The notes under the pieces: model-generated
Databases searched by the model: none
What the model saw: only the letters and a program-made list of their open reading frames with translations
Told to the model about the DNA's origin: nothing
Part shown: piece after piece, positions 42,165 to 49,812 of the stretch
How positions within the stretch are numbered: position 1 is the first letter of the stretch
How the letters are laid out: every line of letters starts with the position of its first letter
Made by a program: the position numbers and the translations under genes
Assembly (NCBI RefSeq): GCF_026015625.1
Contig: NZ_JAPDVG010000001.1
Coordinates: forward strand, 2,683,001-2,747,000
Direction of reading: 5' to 3'
DNA from: Segatella copri
GTDB taxonomy: Bacteria; Bacteroidota; Bacteroidia; Bacteroidales; Bacteroidaceae
Length of the DNA: 64,000 bases

Positions 42165-42869
42165 TTATAATGTAAAACGATAACCCACGGTAAAGGTCAG
42201 AGCCTTGTTCTTACAGTTATCCCAATCGCCCTTGCTAGCCTTCGTCAGGCTCACGTTGTAACGGGCATCCAGAATCACGTTCATATATTCATAGCTCAAG
42301 CCCAAAGGAATGGCTACATCCACCTTCTTGGCAGGCCAAGTAGCTTCGGTCTCGTGCATTTCCTTGTATGTAATCGACCCGTTCTTGTCCTTCTGAAGGT
42401 CGGTTTCCTCTCTTTTCACCTTGCCGTCACCACAAAGGAATCCCACCTGAACGCCTGCATTCACCGACAAACCCTCTACAAGATAGGCTTTCAGCATGAG
42501 CGGTACCTGAATATAATTGAGGTTCACATGATGATTCTTAATACCTGTATATTCCCCTTTTTCAGCATTCTCAGTCAACTCGCAGTCTGGGAAGCGCATA
42601 CCCTGTCGGGCATAATAAGCACCCAGCGTAATACCCAGGCTCTTACCTATGCGATATTCCACATCTGCGCCGCCCATGAATCCAGCCTGATACTTAGGCT
42701 TTAGCGAGATTTCCTTCTCTGGTTCGAGGACCAATCCGCTCCAGTTAGCCAGAGATACACCAATACGAGGAATTACCGAGAATCTGCCTACCGGATTCTC
42801 CACTTCTTGTGCCTTTGCTCCCACAACAGCAAGCAGCAGCACCATCATTATAACTATTTTCTTTTTCAT
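42165..42869 (-). CDS. Outer-membrane beta-barrel protein (porin family)
   Basis: 234 residues from the ATG at 42869 (MKKKIVIMMVLLLAVVGAKAQ signal peptide); the GTG at 42875 is less likely. The mature chain has alternating strands with aromatic ends (FSVIPRIGVSLANWSG, YQAGFMGGADVEYRIGKSLGITLGAYYARQGM, LNYIQVPLMLKAYLVEGLSVNAGVQVGFLCG) and the C-terminal 'LTFTVGYRFTL' with a terminal aromatic pattern for barrel insertion. This is the PorT/OprF-like 'outer membrane beta-barrel' group of Bacteroidota. Function unknown. It stands alone, convergent with metG. Confidence 0.85.
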   Translation of the reverse strand: MKKKIVIMMVLLLAVVGAKAQEVENPVGRFSVIPRIGVSLANWSGLVLEPEKEISLKPKYQAGFMGGADVEYRIGKSLGITLGAYYARQGMRFPDCELTENAEKGEYTGIKNHHVNLNYIQVPLMLKAYLVEGLSVNAGVQVGFLCGDGKVKREETDLQKDKNGSITYKEMHETEATWPAKKVDVAIPLGLSYEYMNVILDARYNVSLTKASKGDWDNCKNKALTFTVGYRFTL

Positions 42870-43070
42870 TTCCACAACAGTTTGTATATCATAATAACAA
42901 GAAACAAGGGATAATATTGCATCCTACAGCCATTTTTCTCCATGAAAGACCTGTTCTCGCAAAGTGTTAACAAATACAACTCATAGTTTTCTTCCCCTCA
43001 ACTCACCGTTTTCTGGAGCATAAGTCATAGTTTACGCCATGCCAAACCTGCATTTATGACCTAAAAATAT

Positions 43071-43188
43071 AACACGGACAAATTGAATTTGTCCGGTTGT
43101 TTGTCCGGCAGCTTCATAATCTTCTCATAGTCAGCGATTTATATCATACCGGACAAATTTGTCCGGACAAATTCAATTTGTCCGTGTT
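43071..43188. repeat. Foldback element with TTGTCCGG motifs
   Basis: Outer arms 43071-43096 (AACACGGACAAATTGAATTT..) and 43163-43188 are perfect reverse complements over 26 bp. Inner arms TTGTCCGG (43101-43108) and CCGGACAA (43149-43156) also pair. A near copy of the right arm with its 'TTTCTTGGAAAG' flank recurs after the ATPase gene (46338-46374). Confidence 0.8.
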
Positions 43189-43273
43189 TTTTTCTTGGAA
43201 AGTTTTCCTCATCCCGATTATGCTGCCCCTCAAAAAGTAGACACAGAAAGGTGGAAAACTGATGGAAAATGAT

Positions 43274-43342
43274 TACCTTTGCAAGCAGATAGAGTTGTGT
43301 GCCCTGTAGAGAGGGCGTAGCCCGAACGTAAGGGCACACAAC
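43274..43342 (+). promoter_or_regulatory. IS promoter and leader hairpin
   Basis: TACCTTTG (43274-43281) is followed by a perfect 12-bp hairpin GTTGTGTGCCCT (43294-43305)/AGGGCACACAAC (43331-43342). Leader hairpins of this kind often limit transposase expression; that role is inferred. Confidence 0.6.
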
Positions 43343-43396
43343 TTGCCGAAGCACGGTTATCTTATCGTCAAGTATTCACCAGAAAGGAAACTTTTT

Positions 43397-43744
43397 ATGG
43401 CAAAGCATTTAAATCCATTGGAAAAGGAGTTCTTGATTCGTAAGTTCAAGGGAAACTCCAAAGTTAAGCTCGGTGATTTCTGCAGGGCAAACAATGTCTC
43501 GGAAACTTCTTTTAAGAAGTGGCTGAAGCAATATGAAGAAGCAGGCATAGAGGGGTTGGCTCGTGCTGATGCTGAGATTGGGAACATACTTCCTGAGGGC
43601 ATTGACAAAACCAAGGAGGGGTATAAGCGAGAAATCCTACGCTTGCGTATTGAGAATGAACGGCTCAAAAAAAAATATCTGGTGAGGCAGAACGAGGATG
43701 GGCAAACGGAGTATGTTCGTTTAAAAATGAAGAGTTCAAAATAG
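43397..43744 (+). CDS. IS3-family transposase OrfA
   Basis: 115 residues from the ATG at 43397 (MAKHLNPLEKEFLIRKFKGN). It has a helix-turn-helix (KLGDFCRANNVSETSFKKWLKQYEEAGIEGL) and a C-terminal leucine-zipper-like coil (KREILRLRIENERLKKKYL), as usual for OrfA of the IS150 group. A run of nine A residues (43667-43675) lies near the end. A -1 shift there would enter a frame that stays open into OrfB, giving the OrfAB fusion that is the active transposase in this family. Confidence 0.88.
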   Translation: MAKHLNPLEKEFLIRKFKGNSKVKLGDFCRANNVSETSFKKWLKQYEEAGIEGLARADAEIGNILPEGIDKTKEGYKREILRLRIENERLKKKYLVRQNEDGQTEYVRLKMKSSK

Positions 43745-44703
43745 TGGACATGCTATCGCACGAGTATCCTGTCAAGGATATCTGCAAGATGATGGGAGTA
43801 AGTCGGTCGGGGTATTACAAGTGGCTTAGAAGAGAGCCTTCATCCCGTGAGATCAATCGTGAGTTCATGGTGGGTGTGGTTGAGGACATACACTCGGAAC
43901 ACCCAACACATGGCTACAGGTGGGTGGCGGCGTACATAAGAATCAATTTACAGTTGAGTATCAGCGACAATTTCTCTTATAAATGCTTCCAATATCTTGG
44001 TATTCAGTCACAAACGAGACACAAGATACATTACAAACCACGTAAGGTAAAGGATAAGTACCCCAACCTCATTTATTCCACGTGGGACACGGTAGACAGA
44101 CCTCGACAAGTTATCGTCTCTGACATGACAGTCATCAAATACTCTTGGTTCTTCTTTGAGTTGACCATGTATTTCGATGTCTTTACGAAAGAAATCCTAA
44201 CGTGGCATGTGGCTGAGAGACGTGGACATAGAGACCAGTACATTGATGGGCTAAATGATGTCATCAACCTGTTGAAGGGCACAGATGAGCCAACTGTTCT
44301 TCATACGGACCAAGGTAGCGTGTATGCTTCACTCGCCTATAATGAGCTGATAAAGGACACGTTGATTGTGAGGTCTATGTCCAGGGCAGGAAAGCCTACA
44401 GACAACCCTGTGAACGAATCCCTCAACGGATGGATAAAAGAGGAATTGTTCATAGACTTCAAGATTGAGACATGTAATTCAAGAGAGGAGTTCGAGGAGG
44501 CCTTGGACGCATACGTGGATTATTACAATGAGAAAAGACCATGTTGTGCTATCGGCTATGATACGCCAAATAATTACAGGAAGAGGTTTTATAAAGGGGA
44601 GCTTCCAAGAAAGGACACTTTTGGGAAGCGAGAGGCTAATGCTACACCGAAGTTCGTCACAGAACGGAAGAAAATGGCTGGAAATGAGAAAAATAAAGAA
44701 TAA
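43744..44703 (+). CDS. IS3-family transposase OrfB (DDE integrase)
   Basis: 319 residues counted from the GTG at 43744; the ATG at 43750 is also possible. HTH_21-like N-terminus (DICKMMGVSRSGYYKWLRREPS) and an rve integrase core with the DDE residues in 'VIVSDMTVIKYS', 'VLHTDQGSVYAS' and 'NPVNESLNGWIKEELF', then 'YVDYYNEKRPCCAIGYDTPNNYR'. It cuts and joins DNA during IS transposition. It is one base behind OrfA in frame; expression as a fusion by -1 frameshifting is expected. All catalytic residues are present, so the element may be active. Confidence 0.9.
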   Translation: MDMLSHEYPVKDICKMMGVSRSGYYKWLRREPSSREINREFMVGVVEDIHSEHPTHGYRWVAAYIRINLQLSISDNFSYKCFQYLGIQSQTRHKIHYKPRKVKDKYPNLIYSTWDTVDRPRQVIVSDMTVIKYSWFFFELTMYFDVFTKEILTWHVAERRGHRDQYIDGLNDVINLLKGTDEPTVLHTDQGSVYASLAYNELIKDTLIVRSMSRAGKPTDNPVNESLNGWIKEELFIDFKIETCNSREEFEEALDAYVDYYNEKRPCCAIGYDTPNNYRKRFYKGELPRKDTFGKREANATPKFVTERKKMAGNEKNKE

Positions 44704-44864
44704 TGTTCACTTTTATAAAGAAAAACTTGCAAATATGGATGAGATTGTCTACTTTTGCAAATGAAAAGGAACGAAATTTGATAGATATGTGTACTTTTAA
44801 AAATATAAATAATTAATAATCATTTTTTGTGTCCACTTTGGGGAACTGCTACATTAAAAGATAA

Positions 44865-44950
44865 ACATTTGGGGGATTTGGAACATTTCAAGCAAAAACA
44901 TTTGGGGGATTTGGAACATTTTAACAAAAAACATTTGGGGGATTTGGAAC
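44865..44950 (+). repeat. Three direct repeats at 33-bp period before the ATPase gene
   Basis: ACATTTGGGGGATTTGGAAC begins at 44865, 44898 and 44931, exactly 33 bp apart and identical. The third copy contains a TTTG that serves as the -33 element (44934-44937) of the promoter at 44958. Any protein bound to these repeats would therefore block or steer the promoter. Confidence 0.9.
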
Positions 44951-44957
44951 TTATATG

Positions 44958-44965
44958 TATCTTTG
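44958..44965 (+). promoter_or_regulatory. TAnnTTTG promoter box of DUF4143-type ATPase
   Basis: TATCTTTG with TTTG 20 bp upstream inside the third repeat; 19 bp before the start codon at 44985. Confidence 0.72.
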
Positions 44966-44984
44966 CGCTCAAAATCAGCAAGTT

Positions 44985-46322
44985 ATGAGAAAAAGAACAT
45001 TTAAAAGAAAAGTGTACGACAAAATGCTCGAATGGAAGCGAGAGAGAAATGGTAGCACAGCCCTCTTGCTCAAAGGAGCACGCCGTGTAGGAAAGTCAAC
45101 AGTAGCCAAAGCTTTCGCAGAAAATGAATACAAAAGCTATATCCTTATAGATTTCGCACAAGCATCTAAGGAAGTGAAACAGCTGTTTGACAACCTCATG
45201 GACTTGAACTACATATTTTTACGCCTCCAATCAATCTACCAAGTAATCTTGGAGCCACGCAAATCAGCCATCATTTTCGATGAAGTACAAATGTGCCCAC
45301 AAGCCCGGCAAGCCATCAAATACCTAGTAGCAGACGGAAGATACGACTACATAGAGACAGGCTCTCTTATCAGTATCAAAAAGAATGTAGAAAACATTTT
45401 GATTCCAAGCGAAGAAACACGTTTGGATCTCTATCCGATGGATTACGAGGAATTTCGATGGGCAATGGGCGATACTGCTACATTCCCCCTTCTCAAGCAG
45501 TTTTTCGATGCAAAAGTTCCATTGGGAGCAGCGCATCGAGAAGCCATGCGCAACCTTCGTCTATATATGCTCGTAGGCGGAATGCCACAAGCCGTAAACG
45601 AGTACTTAGATACCAACAATCTGAGCAAAACAGATGCCGTAAAGCGAGAAATCATAGAACTTTATCTTGACGACTTCAGAAAGATTGACAAAACAGGAAG
45701 AGCTGCCAAGTTATTCGAGAGTATTCCTTCCGAATTAAACAAAAATTCAGCCAGATACCAGGTAGCAAGCGTATTGGATGATGCAGGCAGAAAGAATCTC
45801 ATGGGAGTCTTGGCAGACATGAAAGACAGCATGGTGGTCAATTTCGCCTATCACGCAAATGATCCCAATGTTGGTTTTTCATTACATAGTGACGAAGACT
45901 ACTATAAAATGTTTGTTGGAGACACAGGGCTATTCGTCACACTTGCTTTTTGGGATAAAGACTACACAGAGAACACCATTTACGAAAAGTTGTTGAGCGA
46001 CAAACTGAGTGGCGATATGGGGTATGCCTATGAGAATCTCGTTGCCCAAATGCTTACCGCATCAGGAAACAAACTGTTCTATTACACATTTCCCCATGCA
46101 ACAAGTCACAAGAACTATGAGATAGATTTCTTGCTATCTCGTGGCAAGAAGATTTATCCGATAGAAGTGAAATCATCAGGATATAACAGTCACAAGTCGC
46201 TAGATGAGTTTTGCCAGAAGTTCTCTGATAGAATCGAAAAAAGATACCTGTTATATACGAAAGATTTCAAAAAAGATGGACAGACCTTATTGGTGCCAAT
46301 ATATATGACACCTTTGCTATAA
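44985..46322 (+). CDS. AAA+ ATPase with DUF4143/PD-(D/E)XK C-terminus
   Basis: 445 residues from the ATG at 44985 (MRKRTFKRKVYDKMLEWKRE); the ATG at 44955 precedes the promoter box and is rejected. Walker A 'KGARRVGKST' and Walker B 'SAIIFDEVQM' are present; the 'IETGSLISIKKN' segment corresponds to sensor 1. The C-terminal half has a nuclease-like core: 'YENLVAQML', 'YEIDFLLSRGKKIYPIEVKSSG' (D, then E-x-K). This family is common and multi-copy in Bacteroidota genomes with no established role. The gene is preceded by 33-bp-period repeats and a foldback and followed by a palindromic terminator that matches the foldback arm. Confidence 0.87.
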   Translation: MRKRTFKRKVYDKMLEWKRERNGSTALLLKGARRVGKSTVAKAFAENEYKSYILIDFAQASKEVKQLFDNLMDLNYIFLRLQSIYQVILEPRKSAIIFDEVQMCPQARQAIKYLVADGRYDYIETGSLISIKKNVENILIPSEETRLDLYPMDYEEFRWAMGDTATFPLLKQFFDAKVPLGAAHREAMRNLRLYMLVGGMPQAVNEYLDTNNLSKTDAVKREIIELYLDDFRKIDKTGRAAKLFESIPSELNKNSARYQVASVLDDAGRKNLMGVLADMKDSMVVNFAYHANDPNVGFSLHSDEDYYKMFVGDTGLFVTLAFWDKDYTENTIYEKLLSDKLSGDMGYAYENLVAQMLTASGNKLFYYTFPHATSHKNYEIDFLLSRGKKIYPIEVKSSGYNSHKSLDEFCQKFSDRIEKRYLLYTKDFKKDGQTLLVPIYMTPLL

Positions 46323-46331
46323 ATAAAATAT

Positions 46332-46366
46332 AACACGGACAAATTCAATTTGTCCGTGTTTTTTTT
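46332..46366 (+). terminator. Palindromic terminator after ATPase
   Basis: AACACGGACAAATT-C-AATTTGTCCGTGTT is a perfect 14-bp-arm hairpin followed by six more T residues. The sequence is nearly the same as the right half of the foldback at 43163-43200. Confidence 0.85.
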
Positions 46367-46506
46367 CTTGGAAAGAAGCGAGCTTTACAGCCAGCATTCT
46401 TACCCCTGTATTCGTCAAAAGTGTGATTTATCACAAAAAAATCGAATAACATGGAGATAAAACGTTATACAATGTCACTCGTTTAAACAGTAACAAAAAG
46501 CAATAT

Positions 46507-48075
46507 TTACCCTTCTACTATCTTCCATTCACCAATGGTTCGCTTCTGGCTGTCGTAGTTGATTCCAACTTTTACCATTCGTTTGCCGTCAGCTGAATAA
46601 GGAATGAGATAACCTTTGTCATCAATCTGCTGCAAAGCTTCCTCAGCCGTCTTATCAAACTTCAATTCCATCACATAGATTGTATCCGGCATATGAAGAA
46701 CGGCATCTGCTCTGCCTATTGCACTATCCTCCTCCACCAAGATGTAAGCACCCATCAAATTAAAAATGAGATAAAAGACCGTTTGGAAGTCCTTCTCGTT
46801 CTTGTTGGCAAGTCGATTGGAGATACTGGCGAGATAAGCCTGCATTTTCTGCAAAGCACCATCCATATTATTTTTATATAGTTGCTCCAAAAAGTCGAAG
46901 ATGAAACTATTATTGTTCAACGATATTGGAGAGAGATAGTTAGGAGCCAAGGAACGAACCATTCCTACACGCACTTCCTTGTTTGGATAATCCAGCTGAT
47001 AGCTCTGCAAGATAGGGTTATACTTCTTGATGGTGAGATACCCACTCTGATAAAGCAATGGTAAAGCAGAAGTCATCTGCTCAGGAGAGACATCGAAATC
47101 ATCCACCCCTACGGATTTCTGTTCTATATCCATCACCCCCACATGATGTTTGCGTAAAGTGTTGATAATGTATGCAGGAGTACCTGAACTAAACCAATAA
47201 GCTGCTATTTCCTTACTTCTCAACGCTTTAACCAGACTAAATGGATTAAACACATCTTCTGATTTTTTACTGAAATGATAACCATCATAATATGAACTCA
47301 ACTCGGCAACCGTTTCATCAAAAGTTTTTCCCAAAGACTTGGCTAGCAACTCAACATCAGGCTTCATCACCGTCAGTAGTTCTGTCTTGCTGATACCACA
47401 GATAGCAGAATACTGATCGAACATGCTGATATTATCCAAATTATTGATCTCGCTAAAGATACTCAACTGAGAGAACTTGGTGATACCCGTGATAAAGGTA
47501 AATTCCAGCCAAGGGTCGAGATATTTCAATGGGCTATAGAACTTCCTCATAACCAAGCGCAATGGCATCAAACTTTCCTTCTCATGCACGACATCCAAGA
47601 GAGGAGCATCATATTCGTCTATCAAAACGACCACCTTTTGACCCGTCTTCTTATAGGCACGCTTTACCAAAGACTGCAAACGCTGGCTCGGCTGCACCGC
47701 CAATTCGTCACGTCCATAGACCTGCTCGTATTCTGAAAGCATGTAGCCCAGCATCTCTTCTAACCCTTCGGGTGTCTGATTTTTGGCAGTACTCATGTCG
47801 AAGTGAAGAACAGGATGCTTCACCCATTCTTTCTCATATTCGCCAAGTGCCAAACCATCAAACAGTTCCTTCCTGCCCTCATAATATGCCTGGAGCGTAG
47901 AGACAAAAAGCGACTTACCGAATCGTCTTGGACGACTCAGAAACACATATTTAGAACCATTACGCAAGAAATCGACAATATACCTTGTCTTATCTACGTA
48001 CACATAATTACCCTCTCGTATATCAGAGAACGTTTGCATTCCTACTGGGTATTTTCTTATCTCTTCCATAGCCAT
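46507..48075 (-). CDS. AAA-ATPase-like protein with PD-(D/E)XK C-terminus
   Basis: 522 residues. The N-terminal AAA-ATPase_like domain starts '[27 protein letters not shown]', with a Walker A-like '[15 protein letters not shown]' and Walker B '[14 protein letters not shown]'. The C-terminal domain has the nuclease-like '[33 protein letters not shown]' (D and E-x-K). This is another large, unexplained Bacteroidota family. Unlike the ATPase at 44985 it has no 33-bp-period repeats or foldback upstream. It is convergent with that gene, with ~180 bp between them. Role unknown. Confidence 0.85.
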   Translation of the reverse strand: MAMEEIRKYPVGMQTFSDIREGNYVYVDKTRYIVDFLRNGSKYVFLSRPRRFGKSLFVSTLQAYYEGRKELFDGLALGEYEKEWVKHPVLHFDMSTAKNQTPEGLEEMLGYMLSEYEQVYGRDELAVQPSQRLQSLVKRAYKKTGQKVVVLIDEYDAPLLDVVHEKESLMPLRLVMRKFYSPLKYLDPWLEFTFITGITKFSQLSIFSEINNLDNISMFDQYSAICGISKTELLTVMKPDVELLAKSLGKTFDETVAELSSYYDGYHFSKKSEDVFNPFSLVKALRSKEIAAYWFSSGTPAYIINTLRKHHVGVMDIEQKSVGVDDFDVSPEQMTSALPLLYQSGYLTIKKYNPILQSYQLDYPNKEVRVGMVRSLAPNYLSPISLNNNSFIFDFLEQLYKNNMDGALQKMQAYLASISNRLANKNEKDFQTVFYLIFNLMGAYILVEEDSAIGRADAVLHMPDTIYVMELKFDKTAEEALQQIDDKGYLIPYSADGKRMVKVGINYDSQKRTIGEWKIVEG

Positions 48076-48132
48076 ATTTCTTTAGACGGTGCGAAGTTAC
48101 GAATAAAATATCAGATACGCAAATAAAAAGAC

Positions 48133-48168
48133 AAAAAAAAGAGAGGCGAGCTTCACAGCCAGCCTCTC
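48133..48168 (-). terminator. Terminator of the SusC-SusD operon
   Basis: On the minus strand GAGAGGC and GCCTCTC close a hairpin that is followed by eight T residues, 88 bp after the SusD stop. The loop sequence GCGAGCTTCACAGCCAGC has a 17-of-18 match at 46378-46395, on the far side of the ATPase gene 46507-48075. Confidence 0.75.
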
Positions 48169-48255
48169 CCGAGAGATTTATAGAAAATACCACTCATGGC
48201 ATTCCTATATTGTTGATTAAAAATATTATCTTATTAAAATATTCCATCACAGCGA

Positions 48256-49791
48256 TTACTCACCGTAACCCGTATTCTGCTTGATGTTAGGGTTGGCGTT
48301 GATCTCTGCCTGCGGAATGGCAGCAATAGCCTTGAAGTAATCACGGTTGAAAGACTGAGCTTCCTTGCTCAATGTCTTGTGCCAACCCTTATCAGCTTCA
48401 CTTGTATAACGGGTGATAGTCTCGTTATTACGCAAAGCATCAAAGTAACGCTGTCCCTCGCCAATCAACTCCTTACGACGCTCAATCAAGATACGCTCAA
48501 GTGTGATGTTATCCACTGTAGCCAAAGAAGCCTCTGTTGTGGTACGGTTCTTTACCAAATCATTCAGATACTCTACAGCCTTAGTCTTGTCATTATTTCT
48601 AAATGCACACTCTGCAGCTGTCAAGTAAACCTCAGAAAGACGGATAATTGGAACGATAGTAACATTACGAAGATTACCACCTTGACCACGAAGTTTGTTA
48701 AGGAAGACTTTATTGGTTCCATAAACAGCAACTTCTTTTTCTGCTTTTGCTGGCAAGAACATATCGTTACGAACATCTTTTGGGTCTGAAGTAAGCATGT
48801 CAACAAACTTCTTAGTAGCAACCATTTCCTTGTAGCCATCACGCTGCTGAAGGTTACCGATACCATTCAAGTCATTGTTGTCTGTAGAACCTGCCACATT
48901 GAGACGGAACAAGAACTCACTCTCATTAGGAGTTGAAGCATCCCATGCCTTGAAGTATTGGTCACGAGTCCACAACGCTGCGCCAGAATTCTTGATAATA
49001 TCCTCAGCAACAGACAAGGCGTTAGCATAATCACCCATATTCAAATAAACACGAGAAAGGATTGCCTTTGCTCCCCAAACGCTTACATAACCTGGTTCTG
49101 TCTCTGTAGCAAGAGCATTAGAGCTGATAGCCTCAGTCAAATCCTTCACTACTTGGGTGTAAACCTCAGCAACAGTGCTACGAGCAGGTTTTGCATTAGA
49201 CTCCAGCACTCCTGTTACCAATGGTACACCAAGAGATGCACCCTGATCCTCTGTATATGGCTTACCATAGATACGAACAAGGTCAAAATGAGCAAGGGCA
49301 CGGAGTACCTTTGCCTCTGCCGCATACTGGTCAATAGTAGCCTTAGCCTCTGCTGCATCGCTCAAAGCACCACCTTCTGCAGCAGCGATGATACGATTAG
49401 CACGGCCAATAACAATATATGGTGATTTCCAAGCTACGTTACTGGAAGAAGTACTTGATGTAAACTCAGATGCTGTCTGATAGTTCATGTCATAGTAGAA
49501 ACTTGCACGGTTAGAACCACCAAGATTATTATACTGATAATCATCACCTGCATGAACATCACCATAAACGAAGAATTGCTGACCATAGTAATCTACCAAG
49601 TTGCTGTTTCCCTTCAAAGCCGCGTACATACCCGTTCTCGCAGCAGCCAAGTCTGAACTGCTGGTCAAGGCTGCATCGGCATCTGTACCATCAGAAGGAG
49701 CTACGTCCAACCAATCATTGACGCAAGATGACAGGCTGGCTGCCAAAATAGCGCAGCCCATTACCTTATATATTGATTTTAATACTTTCAT
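48256..49791 (-). CDS. SusD/RagB-family nutrient-binding lipoprotein
   Basis: 511 residues. Lipobox signal 'VMGCAILAASLSSCVNDWLDVAP' predicts a surface lipoprotein. The family start 'DWLDVAPSDGTDADAALTSSSDLAAARTGMYAAL', TPR-like helices (ATIDQYAAEAKVLRALAHFDLVRIYG) and the C-terminal 'ILIERRKELIGEGQRYFDALRNN' are all present. It forms the lid of the SusC barrel and binds a glycan or peptide at the cell surface. It follows SusC by 21 bp. No glycoside hydrolase, sulfatase or regulator gene lies nearby, so the substrate cannot be guessed. Confidence 0.94.
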   Translation of the reverse strand: MKVLKSIYKVMGCAILAASLSSCVNDWLDVAPSDGTDADAALTSSSDLAAARTGMYAALKGNSNLVDYYGQQFFVYGDVHAGDDYQYNNLGGSNRASFYYDMNYQTASEFTSSTSSSNVAWKSPYIVIGRANRIIAAAEGGALSDAAEAKATIDQYAAEAKVLRALAHFDLVRIYGKPYTEDQGASLGVPLVTGVLESNAKPARSTVAEVYTQVVKDLTEAISSNALATETEPGYVSVWGAKAILSRVYLNMGDYANALSVAEDIIKNSGAALWTRDQYFKAWDASTPNESEFLFRLNVAGSTDNNDLNGIGNLQQRDGYKEMVATKKFVDMLTSDPKDVRNDMFLPAKAEKEVAVYGTNKVFLNKLRGQGGNLRNVTIVPIIRLSEVYLTAAECAFRNNDKTKAVEYLNDLVKNRTTTEASLATVDNITLERILIERRKELIGEGQRYFDALRNNETITRYTSEADKGWHKTLSKEAQSFNRDYFKAIAAIPQAEINANPNIKQNTGYGE

Positions 49792-49812
49792 TGTATTTCG
49801 TTCTTTTATAAA

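Larger units (their letters stand above)
43223..44850 (+). mobile_element. IS3-family insertion sequence (IS150-like)
   Basis: ~1.63 kb with two overlapping transposase frames. The ends are imperfect inverted repeats: left CTGCCCCTCAAAAAGTAGACAC and right, on the other strand, AGCAGTTCCCCAAAGTGGACAC. Exact ends and a target duplication could not be fixed by eye. It lies between the foldback 43071-43188 and the 33-bp-period repeats at 44865, i.e. inside the upstream region of the ATPase gene. Confidence 0.8.

Noticed and set aside
44865..44950. Short CRISPR array
   Set aside because: Only three units, 20-bp cores with 13-base spacers that are partly alike, no leader and no cas genes; the array is part of a promoter.
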